From positions 3,472,001 to 3,536,000 of the forward strand of contig NZ_CP073347.1 in NCBI RefSeq assembly GCF_024397915.1: a DNA stretch of 64,000 nucleotides, given 5' to 3'. Of the stretch, positions 32,828 through 43,507 are shown piece after piece (within the stretch, counting starts at the first letter, position 1; every line of letters begins with the position of its first letter). The stretch is from Marinobacterium rhizophilum (lineage in GTDB: Bacteria > Pseudomonadota > Gammaproteobacteria > Pseudomonadales > Balneatricaceae). The notes below the pieces were generated by a model. It saw only the letters and a list, made by a program, of their open reading frames with translations, did no database searches and had not been told where the DNA came from. Made by a program: the position numbers and the translations under genes.

Positions 32828-34542
32828 CAGTGACTCTCCCGTGTAACAGGGCGGGTATCTTTGCCCACCAGGAAATCCAGATCGGCGCCACGGTCGGCCT
32901 GCATGACATGGTCGATATAGAGCTTGGCGTAGCCACGGCTGTAGTGCGGTGCCTCAGGCGCCCAGTTCTGGCGACGCGCCTCCAGTTCAGCATCACTGAC
33001 CTTGAGCTCCAGCACACCGTCCTTCGCATTCAGGCGAATCAGGTCACCGGTTTTCACCAGCGCCAGCGGGCCGCCGGCATTGGCTTCAGGGGCCACATGC
33101 AGCACCACGGTGCCAAAGGCGGTGCCGGACATGCGTGCATCCGATACGCGCACCATGTCGCGCACGCCCTTTTCCACCAGGCAACGGGGGATTGGCATGT
33201 TGCCCACCTCCGGCATGCCCGGGTACCCCCTGGGCCCGCAGCCCTTGAGCACCAGCACGGTGTTTTCATCCACCGGCAGATCGGGACGATCAATATTCGC
33301 CTTCAGGTCTTCAATGCTTTCAAACACGTAGGCCGGGCCTTCGTGATCCAGCAGATGATCGGAGGCGGCCGAGGGCTTGATGATGGCGCCGTCGGGTGCC
33401 AGGTTGCCACGCAGCACGCGCAGGCCTGCCGCGGGCTTGAGCGGGGCATCAAAACTACGGATCACATCGCTGTTGAAGCACTGGGCGCCATCGGAATAGA
33501 CCGAGATGTCCTTGCCCAGTACCGTATTGGCCGGGCGCAGGTGGCCGGCCAGCTCCTTCAGTACCACCGGCATGCCACCGGCGTAGCAGAAGTCCTCCAT
33601 CAGGTACTTGCCCGACGGCATGCAGTTGACCAGCAGCGGGATATCGCCGCCGATCTCGAAATCCTTCAGTGACAGGTCGATCTCGGCACGCCCGGCAATC
33701 GCCAGCAGGTGCACCACGGCATTGGTGGAGCCACCCACGGCCGCGTTGGCCAGAATGGCATTCTCCAGGCTCGCCTTGGTCAGCACCCTGGACAGGCACA
33801 GGTCTTCTTCCACCATCTCGACGATGCGCTTGCCGGTCAGGTGGGCCAGCGCCGCACGCCGCGCATCCACCGCCGGCAGGGCCGCGTTGGTCGGCAGGCA
33901 CAGGCCCATGGCTTCCACCAGGGAGGCCATGGTGGACGCCGTGCCCATGGTCATGCAGACCCCGGCGGAACGGCTCATGCCGGACTCGGCCGCCATGAAG
34001 TCCTGCAGCGTCATTTCCCCTGCGCGCACGCTCTCGGAGAACTTCCAGACATCGGTGCCGGAACCGATATCCTGGCCCTGCCACTTGCCGTTGAGCATCG
34101 GGCCCGACGACACCACGATGGTGGGAAGATCGACACTGGCCGCGCCCATCAGCTGACCGGGCGTGGTCTTGTCACAGCCCCCCAGCAACACCACACCATC
34201 GATGCCATAGGCACGGATGCTTTCTTCCACGTCCATGGCCAGCAGGTTGCGAAACAGCATGGCGGTGGGCTTCATCTGGGTTTCGCCGAGCGACATGACC
34301 GGAAACTCCACCGGAAAACCGCCCGCTTCCCATACGCCCCGCTTGACCACCTCGGCCAGGGCTCGCAGCCCGGAGTTGCAGGGGGTCAGTTCGGACCAGG
34401 TATTGCAAATACCGATGATCGGACGACCATCGAAGGCGTGGTCGGGGTAACCCTGATTTTTCATCCAGCTACGGTGAATGAAGCCATCACGGTCCAGTTT
34501 TCCGTACCAGGCCTGGGAGCGACGCGTTTTCTTGGTTGTCAT
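32827..34542 (-). CDS. IlvD/Edd-family sugar-acid dehydratase (galactonate/arabonate type)
   Basis: A 571-residue Fe-S dehydratase of the IlvD/Edd family, closest in feel to L-arabonate/D-galactonate dehydratases (RSQAWYGKLDRDGFIHRSW near the N-terminus, GRPIIGICNTWSELTPCN). Cluster-ligand cysteines are C55, C123 (GGCDKTTPG) and C196 (AGVCMTMG). It would convert galactonate to 2-keto-3-deoxygalactonate. This is not the enolase-superfamily DgoD of E. coli. It is the first gene of the operon; ATG 34542 has GAAGGA upstream, while the frame extends only to a TTG at 34557. Confidence 0.88.
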   Translation of the reverse strand: MTTKKTRRSQAWYGKLDRDGFIHRSWMKNQGYPDHAFDGRPIIGICNTWSELTPCNSGLRALAEVVKRGVWEAGGFPVEFPVMSLGETQMKPTAMLFRNLLAMDVEESIRAYGIDGVVLLGGCDKTTPGQLMGAASVDLPTIVVSSGPMLNGKWQGQDIGSGTDVWKFSESVRAGEMTLQDFMAAESGMSRSAGVCMTMGTASTMASLVEAMGLCLPTNAALPAVDARRAALAHLTGKRIVEMVEEDLCLSRVLTKASLENAILANAAVGGSTNAVVHLLAIAGRAEIDLSLKDFEIGGDIPLLVNCMPSGKYLMEDFCYAGGMPVVLKELAGHLRPANTVLGKDISVYSDGAQCFNSDVIRSFDAPLKPAAGLRVLRGNLAPDGAIIKPSAASDHLLDHEGPAYVFESIEDLKANIDRPDLPVDENTVLVLKGCGPRGYPGMPEVGNMPIPRCLVEKGVRDMVRVSDARMSGTAFGTVVLHVAPEANAGGPLALVKTGDLIRLNAKDGVLELKVSDAELEARRQNWAPEAPHYSRGYAKLYIDHVMQADRGADLDFLVGKDTRPVTRESH

Positions 34543-34673
34543 AGCTTTTTCCTTCAATGACCCAACGGGTCGCCGAGAATGCGATTGACTCGAGCACCGA
34601 CCCCACAGGCCTGTAAACGAACATCACATCACCGTATTCTTGTGTCGTTTAACGCAGACTTAAGTACCAAATA

Positions 34674-34690
34674 TTGAAACATAGTTCCAA
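34674..34690. promoter_or_regulatory. candidate IclR-type operator
   Basis: TTGAAAC-ATA-GTTCCAA is a 17-bp dyad (6 of 7 arms match) resembling operators of IclR/KdgR regulators. A third half-site CTATTGAAA follows at 34691. It lies in the 231-bp gap between the leftward galactose operon and the rightward IclR gene, so it could control both. Confidence 0.5.
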
Positions 34691-34773
34691 CTATTGAAAA
34701 TATGAAGGATTCAGCCTATGTTTGTCAACGCTGATTGCACAGTTTGGCACAACGAAACGATGAGGACGCCTGG

Positions 34774-35562
34774 ATGACAGCAGCTAAAAACAGCGATGGT
34801 ACGGTCGGCAAGGCGCTGAATTTACTGGACCAGGTTGCCGCTATCGGACACCCGGTGCGCTTCAGCGATCTGCTGACCAACAGTGAACACCCCAAGGCCA
34901 CCCTCTACCGCCTGCTGCAAACCCTGACCAGCCAGGGCATGCTCAGCTACGACCCCGACAGGCAGCTCTACAGCCTGGGTGTGCGGCTGGTAAAACTGGC
35001 TCACGCCGCCTGGCGGCAGTCGTCCCTGGCACCGATCGCACGTCCGTTTCTGGATGAGCTGTCACACAAGCTGGGTGAAACCGTCCATCTGGCGCAGCTG
35101 GATCACGGCCAGGTGCTGTACCTGGACAAGCGCAACCCGGCCAAGCCGCTGATGATGTTTTCGGATGCAGGCAAAATAGGCCCGGGGTACTGCACCGGTG
35201 TAGGCAAGGCCATGCTGGCCTTTCTCAAGGACAGCGCACGCGAGCAATGCATCAAGCAGCAGGCCTACCACCGCTACACGGACAATACGCTGACATCGGC
35301 CCAGACGTTGCGCGCTGAACTGGATGAGATTCGCGTCAAGGGCATCGCTTTCGACCGTGAAGAACACGAGCCCAATATCATCTGTATTGCCGCCCCCATA
35401 CTGTCCGGTAGCGACCGGGTTCTCGGGGGCCTGTCCATTACGACATCCACCCAGCGCTATACCTTGCAAGCACTGGAAAACTTCAAGCCGGACCTGCTCG
35501 AAACGGCCCGCAAAATAGCTGAACAGGCCGATCTATGGCAATTCCCGGAAATACAGGCGTAG
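34774..35562 (+). CDS. IclR-family transcriptional regulator
   Basis: 262 residues: an N-terminal winged helix (about 8-70, KALNLLDQVAAIG and HPKATLYRLLQTLTSQGML) and a C-terminal IclR effector domain (AHAAWRQSSLAPIARPFLDEL and GVGKAMLAFL). It is divergent from the sugar-acid operon and upstream of galM, so it probably represses both until galactonate or a keto-deoxy intermediate appears. ATG 34774 has GAGGA eight bases upstream; a 13-codon longer frame is rejected. Confidence 0.88.
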   Translation: MTAAKNSDGTVGKALNLLDQVAAIGHPVRFSDLLTNSEHPKATLYRLLQTLTSQGMLSYDPDRQLYSLGVRLVKLAHAAWRQSSLAPIARPFLDELSHKLGETVHLAQLDHGQVLYLDKRNPAKPLMMFSDAGKIGPGYCTGVGKAMLAFLKDSAREQCIKQQAYHRYTDNTLTSAQTLRAELDEIRVKGIAFDREEHEPNIICIAAPILSGSDRVLGGLSITTSTQRYTLQALENFKPDLLETARKIAEQADLWQFPEIQA

Positions 35563-35621
35563 TGTTCGCCGCTCACGTTTAAATACAAAAAACCACCACG
35601 CCCATCTAAAAGGTGGCTGCA

Positions 35622-36635
35622 GTGCCAACAACCGAGCTTTTTGGTGACCTGAAAACCGGCGTACCGGTGCACCGTCACTGGCTGCGCCACGGCCAGCTAA
35701 GCGCCGCCATTCTGACCTATGGCGCAACCTTGCAGGATTTGCGACTTGAAGGCGTAGCCCACCCCCTGGTACTCGGCGCCACCCGTTTAGATTCGTACCT
35801 CGGCGACATGAGCTACTTCGGCGCCAACGTCGGCCGGGTGGCCAACCGCCTGGCCGGCGGCAGGGTCAGCATTGCGGGCACCGAACATGCGCTGCACCTG
35901 GCGGCGGGTGAAAAACACCTGCTGCACGGCGGCAAGGAGGGCCTGCATCACCAGCTGTGGCACATTGTCGATGCCAACGACACCCAGGTCACCCTGCAAC
36001 TGAGCCTGGCCGATGGCCATATGGGCTTCCCCGGCAAGCTGGATATCCGCCTGCGCTACCACATTCAGGCGCCCGCCACCCTGGTGCTGGAGATCGAGGC
36101 CGTGAGCGACGCCCTCACACTGTGCAACATCGCCCACCACAGTTATTTCAACCTGGACGGCGGTGCCGACATTCTTGATCACCGGTTACAAGTCGACGCC
36201 GGGCACTACCTGCCGGTGAATGCCGAGCTGATTCCCACCGGGCAGATAGCGCCCGTAGGAGGCAGCCGGTTTGATTTTCGCAACGCCAGACCCCTGCGCG
36301 ACGCGGCGCCTTATCCGGGCTATGACCACTGCTTTTGCCTGTCCGGGGACGTACAGCCCCTGCGCCCGGTGGCCCGCCTCTACAGCCCGAAATCCGGCAT
36401 CCGGCTGCGCCTGGACACCACCGAGCCCGGCCTGCAAATCTACGATGGTGGCCATATCAATACGTCGGCACAGCACAGTATCAGCCAGGCGCCCTACGGC
36501 CCCCATGCGGGCCTGGCACTGGAAGCCCAGCGCTGGCCCGACGCACCCCACCACGATACTTTCCCGTCCATCGCACTGGCTCCGGGCGAGGTCTACCGGC
36601 AAACCACCGCCTGGCACTTCGAGAAGCCGGCCTGA
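35622..36635 (+). CDS. galM: aldose 1-epimerase (galactose mutarotase) GalM
   Basis: About 337 residues. The mutarotase interconverts alpha and beta anomers of galactose, supplying the beta form to the dehydrogenase. Family motifs are GATLQDLRL, GANVGRVANRLAGG, the catalytic His in NIAHHSYFNLDGG and the catalytic Glu in LALEAQRWPDAPHH. The start is GTG: AAAGGTGG stands six bases before GTG 35622, with GTG 35613 as the alternative. It lies 59 bp after the IclR gene and ends at a strong terminator. Confidence 0.92.
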   Translation: MPTTELFGDLKTGVPVHRHWLRHGQLSAAILTYGATLQDLRLEGVAHPLVLGATRLDSYLGDMSYFGANVGRVANRLAGGRVSIAGTEHALHLAAGEKHLLHGGKEGLHHQLWHIVDANDTQVTLQLSLADGHMGFPGKLDIRLRYHIQAPATLVLEIEAVSDALTLCNIAHHSYFNLDGGADILDHRLQVDAGHYLPVNAELIPTGQIAPVGGSRFDFRNARPLRDAAPYPGYDHCFCLSGDVQPLRPVARLYSPKSGIRLRLDTTEPGLQIYDGGHINTSAQHSISQAPYGPHAGLALEAQRWPDAPHHDTFPSIALAPGEVYRQTTAWHFEKPA

Positions 36636-36668
36636 GGCCTGGCCAGAAGCAAAGGTCAAACCAAAGCC

Positions 36669-36702
36669 AAAAAAATGCGGACGTCGCTGTCCGCATTTTT
36701 TT
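36669..36702. terminator. bidirectional terminator between galM and trmB
   Basis: Seven A residues and TGCGGAC (36669-36682), a 6-nt loop, then GTCCGCA and seven T residues (36689-36702). A perfect 14-bp stem serving both convergent genes. Confidence 0.92.
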
Positions 36703-36722
36703 GCCGTGGTACAGCGTTCAGA

Positions 36723-37415
36723 TCAGTCGATGCGTTCGAACATCAGGTCCCAGACGCCGTGGCCAAGTTTTTCGCCACGGTTCTGAAACTTGGTAACCGG
36801 ACGAAAATCCGGCTGCGGCGAGAACTCGCCTGCGCCGGCACTGTTGCGGTAACCCTCGGCCGCCGACATGACGTCCATCATGTGCTCGGCGTAATTTTCC
36901 CAGTCCGTGGCCATGTGGAAAACACCGCCGACTTTCAGCTTGTTACGCACGCTCTGGGCAAAGGCGGCCTGAACGATACGGCGCTTGTTGTGCTTTTTCT
37001 TGTGCCAGGGGTCCGGGAAGAACAGCTGCAGGCAATCCAGACTGCCATCGGGGATGCACTGGGCCAGCACTTCAACGGCATCTTCGGCATAGACTCGGAT
37101 GTTCGTCAGCCCCTCGGTGCGGGCATTGTTCAGCAAACGGCCCACCCCGGGACGATGCACCTCGATGCCGATGTAATTTTTCTCCGGCATCTGGCGCGCC
37201 ATCTGCAACAGCGAATCCCCCATGCCAAAGCCGATTTCCAGCACCAGCGGCGCTTCGCGTCCAAACACCGCGGCGGGGTCAATCATGCCGCCGGCGATGT
37301 CCAGCCCCATCTCGGGCCAGGCCTCGTCCAGTCCACGCTGCTGGCCTTCGGTCATCCGCCCTGCGCGCAGGACAAAGCTGCGCACGGCGCGCATCGGTTT
37401 CTGATCTTCAGTCAT
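36723..37415 (-). CDS. trmB: tRNA (guanine-N7-)-methyltransferase TrmB
   Basis: A 230-residue SAM methyltransferase forming m7G46 in tRNA. Motifs are LVLEIGFGMGDSLLQMA (SAM site), NYIGIEVHRPGVGRLL, and LFFPDPWHKKKHNKRR, which is diagnostic for TrmB. It lies at the 3' end of the leftward thiS-thiG-trmB series, 78 bp after thiG, a conserved order in pseudomonads. Confidence 0.95.
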   Translation of the reverse strand: MTEDQKPMRAVRSFVLRAGRMTEGQQRGLDEAWPEMGLDIAGGMIDPAAVFGREAPLVLEIGFGMGDSLLQMARQMPEKNYIGIEVHRPGVGRLLNNARTEGLTNIRVYAEDAVEVLAQCIPDGSLDCLQLFFPDPWHKKKHNKRRIVQAAFAQSVRNKLKVGGVFHMATDWENYAEHMMDVMSAAEGYRNSAGAGEFSPQPDFRPVTKFQNRGEKLGHGVWDLMFERID

Positions 37416-37493
37416 TCTCGGCTTACTTAGGTTAGCGGGTTACAGATTTTGCGTGACGGCGGGCGCCCGGCATGCCGGGCACCCGCGGCTGCA

Positions 37494-38285
37494 TCAGATC
37501 ATGCCGTCCATGGGGGAAGACGCGCTGGCGTACTTCTTGCGCGGCATGCGACCGGCCAGGTATGCCTCGCGTCCGGCTTCGATGGCCTTGCGCATGGCCG
37601 AAGCCATCAGCAGGGGGTCACGGGCGGCGGCAATGGCGGTGTTCATCAGTACACCCTCGCAGCCCATTTCCATCGCCAGGGCGGCATCGGAGGCGGTACC
37701 GACACCGGCATCCACCAGGATCGGCACATTGGCCGCTTCCATGATCAGGCGAATGTTGTGCGGGTTGAGAATACCCAGGCCAGAGCCGATCAGGGAGCCC
37801 AGCGGCATGACGGCGACACAGCCCATGTCTTCGAGCTGCTTGGCAACGATGGGGTCGTCATTGGTGTACACCATGACCTTGAAGCCATCCTTGACCAGCA
37901 TCTCCGCCCCCTTGAGGGTCTCGACGATATTGGGGTACAGGGTTTTCTGATCCCCCAGCACTTCGAGCTTTACCAGGTCGTGACCATCCATCAGCTCACG
38001 GGCCAGCTTGCAGGTACGCACGGCGTCTTCGGCGGTGTAGCAACCGGCCGTGTTGGGCAGGATGGTGTACTTGTTCGGCGACACTACGTCCAGCAGGTTG
38101 GGCTCATCGCGGTTCTGGCCAATGTTGGTGCGTCGTACCGCAACCGTGACAATCTGCGCGCCGCTGGCTTCGATTGCCAGGCGGGTTTCTTCCAGGTCCC
38201 GGTATTTTCCGGTGCCTACCAGCAGCCTGGAACTGTATTCTTTGCCCGCGATAATCAGCGGGTCATGGCGTAATTGCTCTGACAT
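37494..38285 (-). CDS. thiG: thiazole synthase ThiG
   Basis: A 263-residue TIM-barrel enzyme that builds the thiazole phosphate of thiamine from deoxyxylulose phosphate, dehydroglycine and ThiS thiocarboxylate. Motifs are SRLLVGTGKY, VRRTNI, NTAGCYTAEDAVRTC, VKLEVLGD (active-site Lys), GCVAVMPLGSLIGSG and VDAGVGTASDAA. ATG 38285 (MSEQLRHDPLI) has GGAG upstream; the 11-codon longer frame is rejected. It lies 47 bp after thiS. Confidence 0.95.
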   Translation of the reverse strand: MSEQLRHDPLIIAGKEYSSRLLVGTGKYRDLEETRLAIEASGAQIVTVAVRRTNIGQNRDEPNLLDVVSPNKYTILPNTAGCYTAEDAVRTCKLARELMDGHDLVKLEVLGDQKTLYPNIVETLKGAEMLVKDGFKVMVYTNDDPIVAKQLEDMGCVAVMPLGSLIGSGLGILNPHNIRLIMEAANVPILVDAGVGTASDAALAMEMGCEGVLMNTAIAAARDPLLMASAMRKAIEAGREAYLAGRMPRKKYASASSPMDGMI

Positions 38286-38332
38286 TCCGTCTCCACCGTT
38301 CTGAGTGTATTGAGTCATTTTCGCAGCGAGAA

Positions 38333-38533
38333 TCAGCCGCCACCAATCGCCTGCACGATCTCGACCTGGTCGCCATCGCTCAGGCGCAGCGTACCGTGCT
38401 GGCTACGCGGAACGATTTCCATATTGACCTCGGCGGCAAAACGCTTCTCGCCCAGGCCCAGCTGCTCAACCAGGTCCGCAAGGCTGCTCTCGTCGCCCAG
38501 CTCCATGGTGTCACCGTTTAGCACTATTCGCAT
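38333..38533 (-). CDS. thiS: sulfur carrier protein ThiS
   Basis: A 66-residue ubiquitin-fold protein ending in IGGG, whose terminal Gly is thiocarboxylated to donate sulfur to ThiG. ATG 38533 begins MRIVLNGDTMEL. The upstream frame extension to 38725 overlaps the DUF423 gene in another frame and is spurious. It lies directly upstream of thiG. Confidence 0.92.
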   Translation of the reverse strand: MRIVLNGDTMELGDESSLADLVEQLGLGEKRFAAEVNMEIVPRSQHGTLRLSDGDQVEIVQAIGGG

Positions 38534-38586
38534 TGATCCAATTCCGAACTTTCTTTCGGCCAACCCCGGCTCGCCGCCGGCCGAAA

Positions 38587-38973
38587 CTAGGGTTTTAAGA
38601 CGCTGAACCGGCTCGCCGCCAGCCCCATAAAGAGCCAGCCGGCCAGCAAGGCAAGGCCGCCCAGCGGTGTCACCGCACCCAGCCAGCGCATGCCGCTGAG
38701 CGCCAGGATATAGAGACTGCCACAAAACAGCAGGATGCCTGCGCCAAAGCAGATGCCCCCCAGGCGTAGCCAGCGCGAGGGCTGATGCAAGCTCAGCAGC
38801 ACCACCGCCAGCCAGGCCAGGCTGTGGTAAAACTGGTAGCTGACGGCGGTCTGAAATACATCGAGCATGTCAGGCGTCAGACGACCGCGCAGGCCGTGAC
38901 TGCCGAAAGCCCCCAGTGCCACGGCACTGAAGCCGCTCAGCGCCACCAGGCGCAGGCTGATCGCCGTACTCAT
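38587..38973 (-). CDS. DUF423-family inner-membrane protein (YgdD-like)
   Basis: 128 residues with four predicted membrane helices. The family signature GAFGSHGLRGRL and GGICFGAGILLFCGSLY is present. Function is unknown; E. coli YgdD is the best-known member. It lies 53 bp upstream of thiS and may be co-transcribed with it. In pseudomonads other genes occupy the interval between rpoH and thiS. Confidence 0.88.
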   Translation of the reverse strand: MSTAISLRLVALSGFSAVALGAFGSHGLRGRLTPDMLDVFQTAVSYQFYHSLAWLAVVLLSLHQPSRWLRLGGICFGAGILLFCGSLYILALSGMRWLGAVTPLGGLALLAGWLFMGLAASRFSVLKP

Positions 38974-39045
38974 CCACTACCTCGCAAAATGACGCGTATT
39001 ATACCCCAGTCGCACGACAGCGGGGCAGCGTGATCCCCCAAACAC

Positions 39046-39073
39046 GACAAAGCCGCCCGCAGGCGGCCTTGTC
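39046..39073. terminator. probable terminator between rpoH and the DUF423 gene
   Basis: GACAA-A-GCCGCC, loop CGCA, GGCGGC-C-TTGTC forms an 11-bp stem with one mismatch. Downstream of it on the minus strand (after rpoH) only a short TGTTT tract follows, so termination strength is uncertain. Confidence 0.6.
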
Positions 39074-39102
39074 GGCTGTCAAAAGCAGTGCCTGCGTGCA
39101 GG

Positions 39103-39960
<858 letters not shown>

Positions 39961-40147
39961 ACAGTGTTACCTCAGTATTACTTTCAGCTTGTCTATCCTG
40001 AATCCGCTAATATGACCGACCGCCGGAAACGAAGTTCCCGGGGTCACGACAAGCCAGAATTGCCTGCGGACCGGTAAAAATAACGGGATCCAGCCTAAAC
40101 CGCAAGTGTGACGCTTTCATGTCGTGCCCACTGGCACTGAGCGGGTT

Positions 40148-41125
40148 TCAACTGGGCTCAATTTCCCGCAGGTGATGTCCCACCGCCAGCCAGGCGCCGA
40201 GCCAGCCCAGCAGCAGGCTGGTCAGCAACAGTATCAGGCTGCCGCTCCAGCCCAGCCCGGTGGGCTCGAAATCATTCAGATAGAGCCGCGCCAGCTCGTT
40301 CACCGGCTCCTTCAGCGTCAGCAGGCTGAACTGAATCAGGCACCAGGCCAGCGCCGCACCCAGCAAACCATACCAGGCGCCGCTATAAAGGAAGGGCCGG
40401 CGCACCCAGGCATCCGTACCGCCCACCAGCTTGGCAACGATGATCTCGTCGCGCCGGCTTTCAATCGACAGCCGTATGGTATTGCCCACCACCAGCAGCA
40501 CCGCCAGCGCCAGCAGCAACCCCAGCACCAGCACCGCACGCTTGATCAGTTGCACAAAGGCGCCAAGGCGCTGCAGCCACTCCAGGTCCAGGGAAGCCTC
40601 GTCGACCTCATCCAGTGCCTGCAGCTTTGCCTTGAGTACGGGCAGGGCCGCCAGGCTGCGATCCAGCGGCTGCACGGTAATCACCGCCGGTAGCGGGTTC
40701 TCATCCAGCAGGTCGACGATATTGCCAAAGCGTGACAGCTCGCGGAATTCGAGCAGCCCCTGTTCACGGCTGATCATGTCCACCGCCGCCAGGTCATCGC
40801 GCAACAGTAACTCACGACTGAAACGATCGGCCGCGGCATCATCCAGCGCCGGACTCAGATACAGGCTGATGCGGGGCTCGTGATCCCAGCCCTCACTAAG
40901 CTGCTGCACGTTCTTCAGGCCCGTCAGCAAGAAACCGGGCAATGCCAGGGCGATGGCCAGCACCGCCAGCGTGATAAGCGTCGGCAGGGGCGTGGCAAAC
41001 AACCGGTTCCAGCTCTCGCGTGCCACCTGCACATGGTGCCGGCGCCAGTTGCGATTGCGGCTGCGCCGGTCGATGCGGTCCTGCTGTGCCCCGCGCCGCG
41101 GCGCGGTTTTTTCATCCACGGCCAT
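40148..41125 (-). CDS. ftsX: cell division protein FtsX
   Basis: 325 residues: a basic cytoplasmic N-terminus, a first membrane helix (LPTLITLAVLAIALALPGFLL), a periplasmic domain that activates EnvC-type hydrolase regulators, and three C-terminal helices. It is the permease-like partner of FtsE in the divisome. Its start lies inside ftsE; the two genes overlap by 14 bp. Confidence 0.94.
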   Translation of the reverse strand: MAVDEKTAPRRGAQQDRIDRRSRNRNWRRHHVQVARESWNRLFATPLPTLITLAVLAIALALPGFLLTGLKNVQQLSEGWDHEPRISLYLSPALDDAAADRFSRELLLRDDLAAVDMISREQGLLEFRELSRFGNIVDLLDENPLPAVITVQPLDRSLAALPVLKAKLQALDEVDEASLDLEWLQRLGAFVQLIKRAVLVLGLLLALAVLLVVGNTIRLSIESRRDEIIVAKLVGGTDAWVRRPFLYSGAWYGLLGAALAWCLIQFSLLTLKEPVNELARLYLNDFEPTGLGWSGSLILLLTSLLLGWLGAWLAVGHHLREIEPS

Positions 41126-41783
41126 CGGCGATCAACCTCCCGTTGCGCAGCACCAGGGTACGGTGGCGCATGCGCTCAATCAGTGACAGGTCATGGCTGG
41201 CAATCAGCACCGTGGTGCCCACGCGATTGAATTGCTGAAAAAGCTTCATGATTTCTTCGGACAGCTCGGGATCGAGGTTACCGGTGGGCTCGTCCGCCAG
41301 TAAAACCCGGGGCTTGTGCACGATGGCCCGGGCGATACCGACACGCTGCTGTTCGCCACTGGACAGACTGATGGGGCTCTGGTTTTCCTTTTCCAGCAGG
41401 CCCACCTTGTTCAGCGCCGCCCGTACGCGCCGCGCCGCATCCTCCGGCTCGTAGCCACAGATCTGCAACGGCAGTGCGATATTCTCGAACACGGTGCGAT
41501 CGAACAGCAGGTGGTGATTCTGAAACACCACGCCAATGCGCCGACGATGATAGGGCAGCTCGTGCCGGCCCAGCTGCGCCAGGCTTTGCTCGCCGACGAC
41601 AACCTGCCCCTGGGAGGGGCGCTCCATCAGCATGATCATGCGCAGCAGCGTGCTTTTCCCCGCCCCCGAGTGGCCGGTCAGAAACGCCATTTCGCCTTCA
41701 CGCAAGGTAAAGGACACATTGCTCAGGGCCTCTTGGCCGCTGAGGTAACGCTTGCTGACGTTCTCGAAACTGATCAATGCCAT
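41112..41783 (-). CDS. ftsE: cell division ATP-binding protein FtsE
   Basis: A 223-residue ABC ATPase: Walker A GHSGAGKSTLL, signature LSSGEQQRVGIARAI, Walker B VLLADEPTGNLDP, H-loop IASHDLSL. With FtsX it couples ATP hydrolysis to septal peptidoglycan hydrolysis at the inner membrane. It lies 77 bp after ftsY in the conserved ftsYEX operon. Confidence 0.96.
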   Translation of the reverse strand: MALISFENVSKRYLSGQEALSNVSFTLREGEMAFLTGHSGAGKSTLLRMIMLMERPSQGQVVVGEQSLAQLGRHELPYHRRRIGVVFQNHHLLFDRTVFENIALPLQICGYEPEDAARRVRAALNKVGLLEKENQSPISLSSGEQQRVGIARAIVHKPRVLLADEPTGNLDPELSEEIMKLFQQFNRVGTTVLIASHDLSLIERMRHRTLVLRNGRLIADGRG

Positions 41784-41860
41784 GCCGTTATCCGCACTCG
41801 CCCGAACGCGTGAAATATAAACCCGGTAACACTTCCACCCTCACGCCTGTGCCGCAGGCG

Positions 41861-43138
<1,278 letters not shown>

Positions 43139-43201
43139 CAACTGTCCTCAGATCTGCTAACAACGGGCATCAATCACCGCGTTTCCGGGCTTAAACAAGC
43201 C

Positions 43202-43333
43202 TCAGGAACGGTCATCGCCCCGGATGTAAAAATATATTGCGAGCATCACCACCGTAAACACGGCACCACCCGTATAGGTGACGATCGAGTAATCCCACCC
43301 GTTCTCCACCAGCCACCTGAACAATGCTTCCAT
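43202..43333 (-). CDS. small single-pass membrane protein, 43 residues
   Basis: MEALFRWLVENGWDYS, then a hydrophobic helix (about 17-37, including GGAVFTVVMLAIYFY) and a charged end IRGDDRS. ATG 43333 has GGAG seven bases upstream, a good ribosome-binding site. The gap between ftsY and the M16-like gene is otherwise empty. No family was recognised. The frame, start signal and clean N-out/C-in charge pattern argue that it is real. Confidence 0.6.
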   Translation of the reverse strand: MEALFRWLVENGWDYSIVTYTGGAVFTVVMLAIYFYIRGDDRS

Positions 43334-43507
43334 TGGAGTGCTCCAAGCCCGCTAAAGGCTTAACTTTCAAGCGCGATATCTTATCATAGGCACCACGCAA
43401 GTAATTAAGCCCCACGCATATGGACTGACCTTAATGTCAGGTGCCGGCCGCTTGCCGTTCAACCTGCGCACTTTCGCCGCCGGAATCCCATACGGAACCC
43501 CGCTGTC

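Noticed and set aside
38287..38586. TPP riboswitch upstream of thiS-thiG
   Set aside because: Gaps of 47 and 53 bp are too short and contain no THI-box-like sequence.
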